A stretch of 64,000 bases of DNA from Eriocheir sinensis (Eukaryota > Arthropoda > Malacostraca > Decapoda > Varunidae): contig NC_066563.1 in assembly GCF_024679095.1 (NCBI RefSeq), positions 2,555,428 to 2,619,427 on the forward strand, given 5' to 3'. The translations under genes were made by a program, and so were the position numbers. Under the pieces are notes generated by a model. That model saw only the letters and a program-made list of their open reading frames with translations. It made no database searches and was not told the DNA's origin. Positions 1 to 16,760 of the stretch are shown here, piece by piece (position 1 is the stretch's first letter; each line of letters starts with the position of its first letter).

Positions 1-1117
<1,117 letters not shown>

Positions 1118-1759
1118 AGAAAAAAACTCAATATTTTCCAATGTAGTTATTGCTTTAAACAGGAGAAAGGAAAACTTTTTAAGCTGTATTTCGTAAACTT
1201 CCTAAGCATTTTTAACGAGCAATTTTCACATTTATATCACAGCAGTCACTCTAAATAAGTTCTGCTCACGGCACTAAGGGGCTGCGGCCGACCACCACAC
1301 CCCTCGAGAAAGTTTACCGGCGTTATGAACAGGACATATGAAAGCAAAACTATATGTTGAAAGAGTAAACATTTCCAGGTTAATATTCATAAGTCGTCAG
1401 AAGGCAGAGCGCAGGTGAAGCATTCCAGTATGCAAAGCAGTCTGTGCTCTAACAAAAGAAAACCTGCCTTTCCAGCACCAAGCATTTTCTGGTCGACACT
1501 TGGGCCGCCACGCGAGCACACTGACTGGCCTCAAGATCCTACATGAGCAGAGTGAGAGCACGGACACTAGCGGAGCAGGTGTAAGTGTGCAGGGAATTTA
1601 CTCCTGCCAGAGGAAACGTGTAACGAGAGCAGTAAAAGAGGACAACTAAGCATGCAGAGTAGACGTGAAAGGAAAAAAATAGAAAATGAGAATGTATTTC
1701 AAATATTAAAACAGGAAAATGTACTCTTTAATGGTGGTAGACTAACCGATTCAATTTAC
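1118..1759. other. single-copy sequence, no gene seen
   Basis: This is mixed-composition sequence with no repeats and no plausible coding frame. Confidence 0.55.
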
Positions 1760-1822
1760 ATCATCATCATCATAATAATAATAATAAGAAGAAGAAGCAG
1801 AAGAAGAAGAAGAAGAAGAGGA
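1760..1822. repeat. compound (ATC)(AAT)(AAG) microsatellite
   Basis: A short ATC run passes into AAT and then into AAG/GAA, changing one base at a time. Confidence 0.9.
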
Positions 1823-3723
1823 AGGAACAGTAAAACATTATATACTTTGAGTAAAATAAAATAAAAAATATGGATAAATAAATATCAATGCGAGAAGCCA
1901 TTACAATTAAGCGTGTGACGAAATAATTGGACAGACCATGACGCTGTTACGCCGCCCATGACTTGTATCGTGGTCTTGATGTACGAGAGGAAAGTTATAG
2001 TAAAAAAAAAAAAGTGTTGAGATTAGTATTTACCAAACACAAACAAGAAATCCCTATCACTCCATTATTACTAGTTGAATCATAAATATCGATACAAAAA
2101 ACTATAACATTTTATTAACCATGTACCTAGACTTTGTTGTTTTCTTCCATATTTTTCTAGCGTACTATTCACATGAAAAAATAAGTTTTGTATTCGTTTG
2201 GTGCAATCAGAAGAGCATACAGCATACCACAATATACAAGCTGCTGATAAACGATAATAAGATATTGATTTCACATGGTTATGGCCAAACACCAGAACAA
2301 CGTAATGCCACAATTATTTATAGAAAAACTCCATTACCTTCATATGTGATCATGAGAGCAAATCGCAATCGTGGTAAAAAGTTTCAAGCTGGGAAAAAAT
2401 AGTTTGGCCGTTGGTGAATTTCTCAGAGTACCGACACAGAAGTCACTGAGTTCACTGAGCGGCGCCAGCACGCGGGGAGAGCCGTCCAGGATTTGTTTGG
2501 CTCATTAGTGGCCAGCGTCCTGCCGCCCCGCCTCGCCGCTTCCAGGAACAATGACACAGCCGCTCCCGTAATGACACTTTGGAAAACAACACCAAATTTA
2601 TAATGACTAAGGCCATTCTTCCACCAGGCTTGGCACGGAGCACATAACACGGTGCAGCCTCTGTCCTTTGTGTCTCTCCGGGCGGGGCCTCCACTGAAGT
2701 CTTATTTTTGAACTTTTCATTTTTGTGGCTGCCTGCCCAAATTGGTTGGGTGAGCTTGCATTTTGAGGCAGACCTCGCTATAGTGTGCCCCCAGCGGCTG
2801 CCCCTCACCTGCCCAGCGCCCTTAGACGAGGAGGTCGAGAGGAAAGTCTCCCTCAAACAAGGAAGAATTGCACGACGAGGGAGGAACGATGCAAAAGACG
2901 TTTCACTGCTCTAAGGAAGCTTCGTCAATACGCCAGATGTTTCATACCTCAGTTTTTTAAGTATGATCGTAATTAGGGAAGTAAGCGCCAATGAACCGAA
3001 GTATTAAAATTCATTAGTGAGACTGGACTATAAAATCCTTTATTATTACATGTTGCAAAGACGAATACTCATCACGAAGACGGTGACGTGTTATCCCCCT
3101 GAGTGCATTACACACTTATACATGGCATTTACATCCCTATATAGTAACTTAATTTTCAGCAGATCGTAAACATCCTCATTTATATATAACGTGCGTCGTG
3201 CCCCGCAAGTTAAAATGGAAGATGAAACACTTTCCAGTCTCAAGTGTATTATTAGAGGCAATATGAAGACTGATGACCGTAATCACTTGTCAATTTGCTG
3301 TCCTCCAGAGTGGCAGTGTTGCTCCGCCGCCAGGGGAGGGCAGCGGTGCGGTTATGGGCTGCCCCCCAAGGGACATCCTGCACCAGGCGAGGTGTGGCTT
3401 CTCTTCACCATCACCCGAACGTCACTGAGGCGGAATTCCTTAATACCTTTGAGCGCCGGGAATATATGGTCTTCCGACATGCTTTCATTACGTGATATGA
3501 CAGGCAATACTATAAGATATTCATCCTCACAATACTAGCAAACGAGCTTTAATCATACATCAAGAAGGCTGTTAGAGAAGACAAATAACGCAAGAATACA
3601 TTATCATCTCTCAGACTGCAGCGTTATTATACACGATCGCCTCATAAGCTGTTCCCGTCTTGGTATTTTGCGTCATGAAGAGAATGATGACTTGTCCTCA
3701 AGAAGGTAAAACAGAAGAGTTGT

Positions 3724-3726
<3 letters not shown>
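1823..3726. other. single-copy sequence with a GC-rich patch, no gene seen
   Basis: AT-rich DNA surrounds a more GC-rich, CpG-containing patch at about 2440-2880. Overlapping frames of 60-134 codons cover the patch on both strands, as expected by chance in GC-rich DNA, and none shows a domain. Such islands in a SSR-rich genome can be conserved non-coding DNA, but nothing here proves it. Confidence 0.5.

Positions 3727-3772
<46 letters not shown>
3727..3772. repeat. (GA)n microsatellite
   Basis: This is an uninterrupted GA tract of 46 bp. Confidence 0.97.
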
Positions 3773-3774
<2 letters not shown>

Positions 3775-6700
3775 CGGACAGGAAAGTGGGACGTTGAAAA
3801 AAAAAATGCGAAGGAAAAGCAAAACAGTTCGTGGGAGAAAATAAAACTGTGCTTCCTTGTTTATCGTGTGCTCGTGCGTCGGTCAAGTCATCTCGCACAG
3901 CGGCCGCGCGACCTCCAAAAGGCACCGAGTCCTCGTTCTGAGATTGCCAACGAAATTCTTACGTATGGAGTGAGCAAGATTAGGGAACCAATTTTACAAA
4001 TATATTAGGTTGTCCGTCTTCATCAGCAAGTTAGCTACCCCCCTCCCCTCTCTCTCTCTCTCTCAATTTCTTGCTTGGTGACGTGGGGATCATCTCGTAA
4101 TTAACAAAACTCGTTTTTGACTTACAAATTATGAAATTTGAGAACTTTAGAGCAAAATGTGATTTCGAGAAATTTTGAAAAAAAAAATAGTTGCTGTTGA
4201 GTGGCAGAGGCAAGCAAGAAAGGAAAAGGAGATGGGAGGAAGGAGGGAACAGGAGCGAGGAACGATGAAGAGAAGCGAAAAGGATAGATGAGTTTTGCAA
4301 ACCGGCACCCTTTGATTTTGTGCTATGGCGGTGAAGAGGAAGCTAATTACGTCACTGGCGCTCTATTTGGGCAGCGGCTATTGCGGCGCGGCGACGCGTT
4401 GAGGTCAGCTAGAGTTTAGGCTGCAAACACTTCCTTGTGCTTGGGACCCACAGTCTGGGGGATCCGTGGCGAGGTAAATTATAATAGTAAAAAAAAAAAA
4501 AGATAAAAGTATGATCAAGTTGAGAGAAGTTGGGGTCTGAGAACTGCATTATCTATCTCCTGTAGAAGCCAAGACTGGTAACTGTAAACACACTCAGGAA
4601 CACACGGCTCTAGTTTGATATGAACTGCGAACGAACCCAAAATACTTTATCCGACAAAAGAAAAACATTATTAGTATATTGTGCCATTAGCTTTTCAGGA
4701 CATTATTACAAAGCAACAAAATAAATGTTGTCTGAATTCCAGTACAGTGAAGCTTAATATATCGCGATAAGTGTATTAGCCTGCTGAATGCACCTTCCAG
4801 AGGGGCACGGCGGCCAGCGGCGGCTGTCCTGGAGCCGAGTCTCTTTGGGCCATAGAACAAGCGAGGACAAGAAATTTCTCTTTCAGGTATTGCAATACTC
4901 TTCATGTATGTTATCACAACATCAGTCGGCTTGTCTTCGCCGCAGTATGCGGAAAATTTCGAGGACGTCTGCATGACTCCATAAATCAAGGCATATTTAC
5001 CATGCAGGAGTCACGGGTGACGTCCCGCATGAATGCATAGCTCCCTCGGCCTGTGGTGGGTGCGCCAAACAAGCGCCTCGGTTCCGTACAGAGCAGAGAG
5101 GGTGCAAGGCTGCCGCCCGCCACAGCCCCCCACAGAAGGGACAGCGCGGGCGTGGTCCTGGCCCCTCCCTGCACCGCCTCGTCCCGTCCCACCTATCCGC
5201 TCAGCCCGCCGCGTGCCGCACTCAGCATCGCCCTTGGCACACTCTCATAAAATTGGCCAACTCTTTTTGCCGTGATGGGATGCTGTCAGCACAAATTTGA
5301 AAGTGCAAATTGTATAAGGATGCAAGGTGCTAAACTAGTTTCCCGTATTACTTACGCCCCTCATCATAAAATGATAGACATTCAATAAACGCATTTTGCT
5401 ACAAATCAGCTACTTGACAAATTGCATCATGGTAGTTATCGAGAGTCTGCATCTCGCTTGTAATATTTATATACGAGGAGAAAGGGCGTGCGGCTCTTGA
5501 TTTATCCCGCGGCGGCCGGCATGAATCATGTCTTGTCTGAGTTTGCATCCAGATACCGGCCAGAGTAAATACCGACTGAGCAAACAATCTACAAATATAT
5601 TTGCGTAGCGAAACCAAACCCCTTCCATAAAGAAAGTGTTTGCAGAGAAGCTAATCGCTTCAGCGACAAATTATGGATGAAAATAAATAAAAAGAACTAC
5701 ATCACAATAAAGAAGTACCTCGTCTGACAACCTGGCTCCCTCGGCTCCGTGCCTCCCCGTCACGCCAGCCGCCGCCGCGCCTCGACACAGGCAAGCACGC
5801 GGCCACGCCACGCCGCGTAGCTTCAGGGCACACAGCTCAAGGCTCGCTGGGACAGGCGTAAATTAACTCTCCCTCGTCTCTCTCAGACGCTCCAGGTGGA
5901 GAGGTTCATTTAGACAATAAGTTAATCAAATTCAGGCATTATCAATCAGGTATTTTTATGCAGACGCCATGGCACGCAACACTATTTATGAGCAACAGGT
6001 TCCTATGTTGAATTATGTGCGATGTACAACTCACAGCGCATAATCAGCTGTGCTTGAATTCGTCACCCACGCTACTTCTCCCCCCGTGTTTGGACCGTGT
6101 TTTAGAGGCAACTCACGACCATTGGTTTTCACGGCTGAATTATATTTTCCTCTGCACACCGCACAGCGTGAAGCGGCACACGGTCATAATCACAGTTACT
6201 AAGATATGACCTCCGTAAATAGCTGAACCAAGGTTTTCGTCTCCGTTGATGTGGGTATGAGACTTTCGACATTTTTGGAAACCTGTCTATAATCTAGTTA
6301 CGTGTAAATTCCGAGGTGTCATTTCTTCAAGACTTCCTTATCTCCACCCCTCTCTCTCTCTCCTTGCCTCTCTTCATATTTTCTCTTCACCCAGCGAAGT
6401 GAAGAAGAGGAAATAATCTGGAAGGTGCCGACGGACCTTCTTCCCCATCTACAACCTGCCTCGCCTCGCCCCTACGGCAGCTGGACACAGGGGCGGCGAC
6501 TGAAGGCTACCGCTAAGACTCTCCTCTGACAACTGGAGCAAACAAGGGTGGATATAATTCCTCCACTATCTGGATGTTGAACGCTCTCCTCACTACAATT
6601 TTGCCCTAATATGTCATGCGGACGTAGCGGCTAAGCGTGAGGTAGTTTTCTCTACTGGATATATGAAGGCAGCATTATCCTCCTTCCCTCGCGCTCCTCG

Positions 6701-7619
6701 CCGCCCATTATACCAGTGTGGTGTGGCGGTGCTCGCCCGTGCGTGTCCCTTTAGACCAACGTCCAGATCCTGCTTTACTATTTTATGCCCGGCGCGTCTG
6801 AAGTGTATGGCTTACGGAGATCCCGGGTCGCCCTGTGGAGGAGCACGCCTTGGGACGCAATTCCCGGGCAAAGCGTGCGTGGCGAGGGCGTTCAGTGCTT
6901 TATGTCGTCCTGTTTATGGGTCGCCTCCGGGCCGGCAACAAGGAGCAGGTCCGCGGGTGGTAGGTAAGACGCCTCCGTGACGATTTACATTTAGAAGAAG
7001 AAAAAAATAGGAGCAAGAGTGAACCAGGAAAAATCCGAGATAAGGTGAAGAATCCTCGATGCGTGACCCAGCTAGAGGGGCAAGACTTCTCATCGAAGTA
7101 AATATGGCCTGAGGTTCATTATTTCGGTTATACATGTATGTTTATACTTAAATAAAGTCAAGAACATATCTACTTGACTCCTTGACATATACGTTTCGCT
7201 TTCGCTTTACAAAGAAAATTATTACCTAAATGATCAAGGAACATTCATTACATTAATGTAAGTTATCAATAATTCAATATAAGCACAATAATGCAGCGTG
7301 ACAAAGAACACCCTAAGAACATCAGTAATAAAGGGTGGAAGAATGGAGCACTGAGGCAGTAAGAACGTGTGACAAAAATAAAAAGACCACACGGAGAAAA
7401 ACAGAATAGAGGCCGAGATACGAAAGCACAGAGGACAGAAAGAGAGGAGAACCATTATCGAGGAAAGCATGAGAACATTGCCGGACCTACCAAACCAGAA
7501 CGCCATTTATCCAAGATGCAAGGAGAAAACAACACGCCAAGGAGGAGACACGAAACAGATGCCTGTGGTTGTGGGTGAGGCGGAACACTGACGAGGGGAC
7601 ACGGGTCACCGGCTGGGAC
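3773..7619. other. mostly single-copy sequence, no gene seen
   Basis: This is the longest nearly repeat-free stretch of the window. It has a small CT tract at 4046-4064 and GC-rich patches at about 5030-5260, 5700-5850 and 6640-6980. The frames over these patches overlap on both strands and look like chance openings. Positions 7360-7560 are purine-rich and A-rich. I see no exon with convincing splice sites. Confidence 0.5.
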
Positions 7620-7813
7620 ATGATGCAGAGAACAGGAGAAAAGGATATTGATGGTTATGGTGCCTGTGGTGGTGAGGTGGGAGGTGGGGGGAGGGAGGGG
7701 GATGGTGATGCTAATGGTGAGGGTGGGAGGGGTTGGAGGTGCTGGACGGGGTACTGGTGATGGGTGTTGGTGGTGCTGATGGTAACGGTAGTGGTGATAA
7801 TGATGGAAGAGCG
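7620..7813 (-). repeat. imperfect CAC/CAT trinucleotide tail of a SINE
   Basis: Read on the minus strand, this is a degenerate run of CAC, CAT and ACC triplets that begins where the SINE body ends near 7814. Its position and orientation fit the variable 3' tail of the SINE, later decayed by substitutions. The exact far end is uncertain. Confidence 0.65.
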
Positions 7814-8019
7814 GGTGGTGGCGGCCCATGCTGCTCCCCGGTGTTCCACTTGAACGAAGTCGCTGAAGTTAGGGTCGGGTCGATTGAAGTTCTGGGCAGC
7901 ATGTGGGTAATCTTTGGCCACTCAGAGATGGTTTGAAAAATCAGCTTTTCGGTGGAACTCGAACCTAGGTCCACAGGCTCTCCACGCCCGCACGGTGACC
8001 ACTCAGCCACCCCCACCCC
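7814..8019 (-). mobile_element. tRNA-derived SINE
   Basis: The minus strand carries an A box reading TGGCTGAGTGG (8009-7999) and a B box reading GGTTCGAGTTCC (7965-7954). The spacing of about 33 bp is that of a tRNA-type RNA polymerase III promoter. The A box most resembles Ser or Leu tRNAs. The tRNA-like head does not fold as a clean tRNA, so this is not a functional tRNA gene. A body of about 140 bp follows and ends near 7814 in CAC-type triplets. SINEs have no coding capacity and depend on a LINE reverse transcriptase for movement. The family name and exact ends cannot be set without other copies. Confidence 0.7.
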
Positions 8020-8096
8020 ATATGATGCCGAAGAAGGAAGAAATAAAACCGCAGAAAGGTTGTGCCTTTGAATGGGGTGGTTTTGCTGGTTTTCCC

Positions 8097-8395
8097 TCCG
8101 ATGTGAAGGTGATAGTGATAGCGGCTGTAGTGGTGATGTGGTGGTGTAGTGTGGCGTGGTGGTCTAGTTTGGTGCAACGTGGTGACAGGGGTGGTGGTTG
8201 AAGTGGATGTGGTTGAGTGCGGTAGTGTGGGGTGATGGTGGTGGCGGTTGTGTTGTTGTCGTTGGTGATGGTGGTGGTGGCGCGGTGGTGGTGGTGGTGG
8301 TGGTGGTGGCGGTGATGGTGGTGGTGGTGGTGGTGGCGGTGGTGCTGGTGGTGGTGGTGGCGGTGGTGCTGGTGGTGGTGGTGGTGGTAGTAGCT
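8097..8395. repeat. imperfect (GTG)n / (GGT)n array
   Basis: This is dense GTG triplets with GCG, GAT and GCT variants, purest at 8218-8392. The long frames on both strands (Val-rich, Thr-rich) are repeat translations. It lies about 80 bp upstream, on the minus strand, of the SINE head, so it is not that element's tail. Confidence 0.93.
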
Positions 8396-9200
8396 GTCAC
8401 CTTGTCACCTTCCACCGCCGGGGGTCGCCTCTGCCCCATCATGCTGGACTCTTTCGTGAGAAGCAGCGCGCCGACAAAGCGCCTCGCCATAGGGCGGAGC
8501 CAAACGTTCATCCCACGTCGGATTAGGAGGGAAACTGAGCAGCTAATAATGATTCCTGCAGTCTGCAAATCATTTCTGACCTCACGAGGGAGTGGGTGTA
8601 AGGAAGTCATGGACCGCGGGATAAAATTATCGCACTGCCTTAACTTAAATCCTGCGGCCAACACAGATTACCTCTTCAAGCTCTTTTCCCTTGGATGACA
8701 GGCATTGCGAGTTGTGAAAGGGTTTTTTGGCGCTGGGGATGAAACGGACGAGAGGGAATGGAGAAGTGAGGGAAAACCCACCAAATAATACCATAAGTGT
8801 CTAAAGGCGAGTCTGGGAGCAGGGCAACATCTTGAAGCGCCTTGAAAGTCTTCAACCGAGTTCACGAGGACCAAGACAAGAGCTAGAAGGGTCCACAAAG
8901 CGTTCCTCAGAAACTAATGACCGTAAAGGTGCCTAAAGCGAAGGTATGGCCCACTCCGGACACGGTGGCCCTAGTGTTCCCGGCGCCATCATTGTGGGGC
9001 TTCCAGTAACAAACTTAACTTACGACGTTGGGTACGTGTCTGCGTAAAACCTGGATTTGCCGTCGGGCGCAGCAAAGGAGCGACGAGGATGACACCGAAC
9101 TCGTATTTCTGATTCCTTTTTATTCGAAGGCGATCGTAAGATGAGGCGACGTGACAAGCGGGGCATCTCAGTCTTCTCCCCTTTGTTTTGTAGGGTTTGG
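8396..9200. other. single-copy sequence, no gene seen
   Basis: This is mixed sequence with no tandem structure. Open frames on both strands near 8400-8660 are extensions of the neighbouring triplet-repeat frames. Confidence 0.5.
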
Positions 9201-9783
9201 GTCCTCGTTCCCTTCCCCCGCCTCTTCTAATGTGCAACTTCCCTTTTTTTTCCATTCATCTAAAGTGCCTTATTAACTTCACTGTCAGTCCATATCCCCA
9301 GGTTCCTACATATCTCCCGTATCATGAGAAAATACCACAAACTTTAAAATTGGAACCTCTTCCATTCTGCTCCCCTCTTAACGTACGACTCCTCATCTCC
9401 CCCCCCCCACCCACCCACCCCACACACACACTTTTTCTTTCTCTTCCTCCTCTTACTCTTACTCTCCCAACTCCTCTTCTTCCTTCATCCCACCTCTATG
9501 ATATGCGCTCTCTCCCCGGCACACAGTTCTTTCTCCTCTCGTGCCCTTGTCTTCTTCCCTTCGTCCCACTCCCTGAAATTTCGTGGTATTTCAAGCCAGT
9601 CGGGTTCATTGAGCAGAATAAGACCTTAGTCACAGGTCACCCCTACCTGACAATCTACCCACCTATATACTTTTCTTCCACTCTACCTACCTGTCAAAAG
9701 GCCGACTAACTATACCATCTACCTCACCCCTCTGTATGTGCTTTCCGTTCTGTCTTAATGGGAAGCCATAGAAATATTTCCTC
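9201..9783. other. pyrimidine-rich sequence, no gene seen
   Basis: The plus strand is strongly C+T biased with short CCCA and CACA runs at 9400-9432. A 170-codon frame here is Ser/Leu/Pro-rich, which is what this base bias produces. Confidence 0.6.
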
Positions 9784-10100
9784 CCCTTCGTCCCTCTAAC
9801 CATAATCTAATATCGGCAGTAGAGTAAGGCCTTGGGTACCTTAATCTCTCTATATTGATGCAAACCTCCCACTTTGTATTTATCAGAAACTAAACTACAC
9901 TTTCACCCCTTCGTCCCTCTGGCAAGATTAACAGCCGTGTAAGGCCTTGCGTTCTCGGCTTTCCTTCTTGGAATAACCATAACATATGACTCCTATCATG
10001 AATACCTGTATGTAGTTTTGTCTATAGGAAACACAGCTACACCTTCACCCCTTTCTCCCTCTCGCCAGACCATCATTACCAGCAGAACAAAGTCTCTGGT
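9784..10100. repeat. decayed minisatellite, about 3 copies
   Basis: A block starting with a CCCTTCGTCCCTCT-type word recurs at 9784, 9907 and 10049, giving intervals of 123 and 142 bp. A later word resembling GTAAGGCCTTG is shared by the first two copies and altered in the third. Copies have diverged by substitutions and indels. Confidence 0.7.
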
Positions 10101-10916
<816 letters not shown>

Positions 10917-10927
10917 ATACTCGTAAC

Positions 10928-11365
10928 TTCCTCCTGCAATTCCTGCACTTTGTCTTCATCCATCTCTGCCTCCTTACCGTCATTTTTTCCCATGCACATT
11001 TTTTCCTATTCCTCGTCTCCCTCCTTGCCTCGCTCCTTCCTCCCTTCCTCTCCCTCCCTGCATCATTTCCTCCTCTTTCCCTCCACTACTCCTCTTCTTC
11101 CTCGTCTCTTCCTCGTCTCACTGCCATCGTTCCACTGTTCCTCCTCCTCCTCAACGTCTCCCTCCTTCCCTCATTCCCTACCTTCTCTTTCAATCGTTCT
11201 TCCTCTTCTTCTCCCTCCGTGCATCGCTTCCTCCTCTTTCCCTCCAGTGCTTCTCTTCTCCCTCGTCTCCTTCCTTCGTTTTTTCTGCTTCTCCTTCACC
11301 TCCTCGCCTCCCTCCTTGCCTTCCTCCCTCCCTCCCTCTCTCTTTACCTGGCCGCCGTTCGCTCC
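10928..11365. repeat. polypyrimidine tract with an internal 161-bp duplication
   Basis: The plus strand is almost entirely C and T, built of TCC, TTCC and CTCCCT words. A block containing TTCCTCCTCTTTCCCTCCA occurs near 11060 and again near 11221, offset by 161 bp, so the tract grew partly by tandem duplication. Long Ser/Leu/Pro frames here are compositional. Confidence 0.8.
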
Positions 11366-12487
<1,122 letters not shown>

Positions 12488-12885
12488 GATTGAAGCCTCC
12501 GTCAGTGCGTCATGTAAGATAATATACATACAAGTAGAACACAGATTACCAAAGCACCTTATAATTACACCAACACACATCACACGTCACGAAACAAAGT
12601 AAATGTAAACTTACGACTGCCAATTAAAATGAGACTGAGAAAAGAATAACTGAACACACATATCCAAACCACCTTATATAATTAAAACAACGCATCAAGC
12701 GCCACAAAAAAAAGGCCACAAAGCAAATACCTCAATAATTACGATATATAAATAACTGAATACAAACGATCGAAGCACATGACACTCAAACCCACACACA
12801 TTGAACGTCGCACCTGAAAACAAACACCTCAAGAATTACTAAATGTTAAACCACGTGAGAGGCTCAGACACGTGTTAGGCGTTCG
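12488..12885. repeat. decayed A/C-rich minisatellite
   Basis: Blocks with a CAAACCACCTTATA-like start followed by A- and C-rich sequence with CACA words and a TCACG or TCGCAC motif recur near 12548, 12663 and 12769, spaced about 115 and 106 bp. A weaker match lies near 12488. Divergence is high. Confidence 0.55.
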
Positions 12886-13128
12886 CGCTTCTAAAACAAA
12901 AAATACATGCCCGTCTTGCGTGGTCCCGGTGACTGGGCCATATTTAAACACATTACTGAGTGTGCCCCGCGCCCTACCGCCCTCTTGACCACCCTGGCGC
13001 GGGCCTGCGAGGGCGGAGAGTCAAGGCAGAGGAGATGGGAGTGTCAACCGTACAGCATGGTCAGGGAGTGAAGGGAAGAATGTGTGATGAAGAAATCCTT
13101 AATTCCCTTCCTGACATAGCGGGGACTG
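12886..13128. other. single-copy sequence, no gene seen
   Basis: This is a short GC-richer stretch between the minisatellite and a compound microsatellite. Nothing in it is recognisable. Confidence 0.5.
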
Positions 13129-13364
<236 letters not shown>

Positions 13365-13585
13365 CGCACCATCTTTCCAGTGCTTCACAGTAAAGTTAAT
13401 CCGACATAAACACAGACTTCAGAGGCGCAGCAACACAGCAGAAGTGGACGCACCCGCGAGATAAAAGCTAAAGGAACGAGGAGGAAAGAAATATATGGAT
13501 GACATCAACGGCCTTGTCGACCCGAGAACAAAACAAACCGTTCATTAACTTTTTTTCCCCTTGCCCGATAACGCTTTTTTGTGCC

Positions 13586-14409
<824 letters not shown>

Positions 14410-14830
14410 ATGTTTGAGCTTTGTATGTGACAGAAAGGCAAAAGAAGTGACAATATCATATCGACTATACCTGAAGAAAGAGGAGTCATTAAGGACGCTC
14501 CGATATATAGACAAGAAGAGAATCGAGGTGATTTAGAGAAACAGAAGGTGCAAAAGTTCTATGCGTTCAAAGATCAATAGCAAATCAAAACCAAGTTAAT
14601 GAAAAGATAAGCTCGATTACCCGAGGAAAGAGGATATATTAATGATTAACGCCCCTGGAGAACCACGAGGGCAGAAAGATAGACCCGTTCTGGTGATGGA
14701 GATGCTTCAGGTATGAATGAGCTTTGCATGATCAACTGCAATCCAGAATAATTGACAGTAAGATCGATTAACCACATAAAGAGGAAGCATTTAGGACGCT
14801 CCGACACTATCTATAATAAACACGAATTAC
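14410..14830. repeat. decayed minisatellite, 3 copies of about 151 bp
   Basis: A CGATTA-type start followed by AAAGAGGA recurs at 14462, 14614 and 14765, intervals 152 and 151 bp. The word AGGACGCTCCGA follows in the first and third copies and is altered in the second. GAGCTTTG occurs near 14415 and 14717, also in phase. Confidence 0.75.
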
Positions 14831-15054
14831 AGGGATTTTAGCTTCTATCCCTCGGTTCGCAGCGCACCGGCGAGAGAGGGGAGGAGGCGTAAATGGCTTA
14901 ATCACTGTCGGGAGGAAGAGCAAGCCCAGACCGACACCCGGCCCTCCAGAAACATTATAATTAAACCCTCAATTACCATGATTTACTGGGAGGGGCGATG
15001 CGGTGGGTGTGAGGAGCCCCGAGGCCGAGGCGTGGAGGCGGTGCAGGGAGGAAG

Positions 15055-15235
15055 CCACCACCACCACCACCACCACCACTACCACCTCCAATACTACCAC
15101 CATCACCACTGCTGCTACCACTTCCACCACCACCACAACCACCACGATTACCACCACCACCACCACCACCACCACCACCGCCACCGACACCGCCAACGCC
15201 GCCGCCGCCATCACCACCGCTACGGCCACCACCAC
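15055..15235. repeat. imperfect (CCA)n trinucleotide array
   Basis: CAC/CCA triplets dominate with TAC, GAC and GCC variants. His- and Thr-rich frames across it are repeat translations. The upstream flank has no recognisable SINE head. Confidence 0.95.
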
Positions 15236-15329
15236 AAGGAAAACATTACCATTACTCCCACTGATCCTATTGCTTATCAACAACACCAAAAATTAACTAC
15301 CACTTATACTAATACAAATACAAATTATA

Positions 15330-15492
<163 letters not shown>

Positions 15493-15701
15493 TCGAGCAT
15501 CGAGAGTATCGAGACACCTCTCCTTCCGAAACTGACCTCTTTTTTGGCCACTCTTAAAACGCCTTTCATAAAAGCGCAGTGTTTAGCGGTTTTGTTTTTT
15601 TGTTTTTTTTCTCATTATTACTTTTTTTTGCCCTTGAGCTGCTTCCTTTACTACAGGAAAATAATAAATAAAATAATAGGATTTTTTATCATCATAATTA
15701 A
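15493..15701. other. single-copy T-rich sequence
   Basis: This is a short spacer between two AAT/ACT arrays with T runs at 15590-15630. No feature is seen. Confidence 0.5.
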
Positions 15702-15858
15702 TAATAACGACAACAACAATAATAATAGTAATCATGATGACTATTATTACTAATAACATTACGACTACTACTACCACTACTACTACTACTACTACTATAC
15801 TACTGCTACTACTACTTCTACTACTACTACTACAACTACTACTACTACTACTACTACT
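15702..15858. repeat. degenerate (AAC/AAT)n then (ACT)n array
   Basis: Mixed AAC, AAT and GAT triplets pass into ACT triplets with TGCT and TTCT breaks. The triplet words match the neighbouring array at 15330-15492. Confidence 0.93.
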
Positions 15859-16305
15859 AGACATCTGTTATCACTTTTACAGATATATATAAACTTCCTC
15901 TCCGAGCATGTAAAACTTTTTGGACTCATCAGCATTAGCATTCCTACAACCACTAGTGCATAATTTAGCAACTAGTGCAGAGAAACATAAATCTTATTCA
16001 TAAGTCTGAAATTCTTTGTAATTCCTTGCCTACATGTTATCAAAGAAATACAATGACTTAAAATTCTGGAAATAACCAATAAACAAATTGGATGAGTGAG
16101 CGAGTGCAGGTTACCGCCACCCACGCAGTTCCTCCGCCACCACAAACAGCATCACTGTTATCACGCGGTTCCTAAATCTTCCCCGCAACCCTCGCTAGCC
16201 ATTACGCCGGCCACAACACCCCTCGCCGACCCCCGCTACCACGCCATAAAACGACACCACGCAAAACAAAATATCCAAAACTTGTATATATAAATAAATA
16301 ATAAA

Positions 16306-16309
<4 letters not shown>
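15859..16309. other. single-copy sequence, no gene seen
   Basis: An AT-rich part is followed by a C-rich, CAC-containing part at 16110-16260. Nothing is recognisable. Confidence 0.5.

Positions 16310-16381
<72 letters not shown>
16310..16381. repeat. (TA)n microsatellite
   Basis: This is a perfect TA tract of about 72 bp, preceded by degenerate TAAA/TAAT words. Confidence 0.98.
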
Positions 16382-16383
<2 letters not shown>

Positions 16384-16500
16384 TCAGTTGTTGAACGCTG
16401 CCTTTGAGAGGTCTTTACACGACTTTGCAATTAATTCCTACTCTCGTGTCCAGTTACCATGGCGTGCCGGTGAAGATTCTCAAAAACCTTACAGCTATAC

Positions 16501-16760
<260 letters not shown>

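Noticed and set aside
7950..8019. Possible functional tRNA gene on the minus strand
   Set aside because: A and B boxes are present, but no clean cloverleaf forms and the sequence continues into a SINE body.
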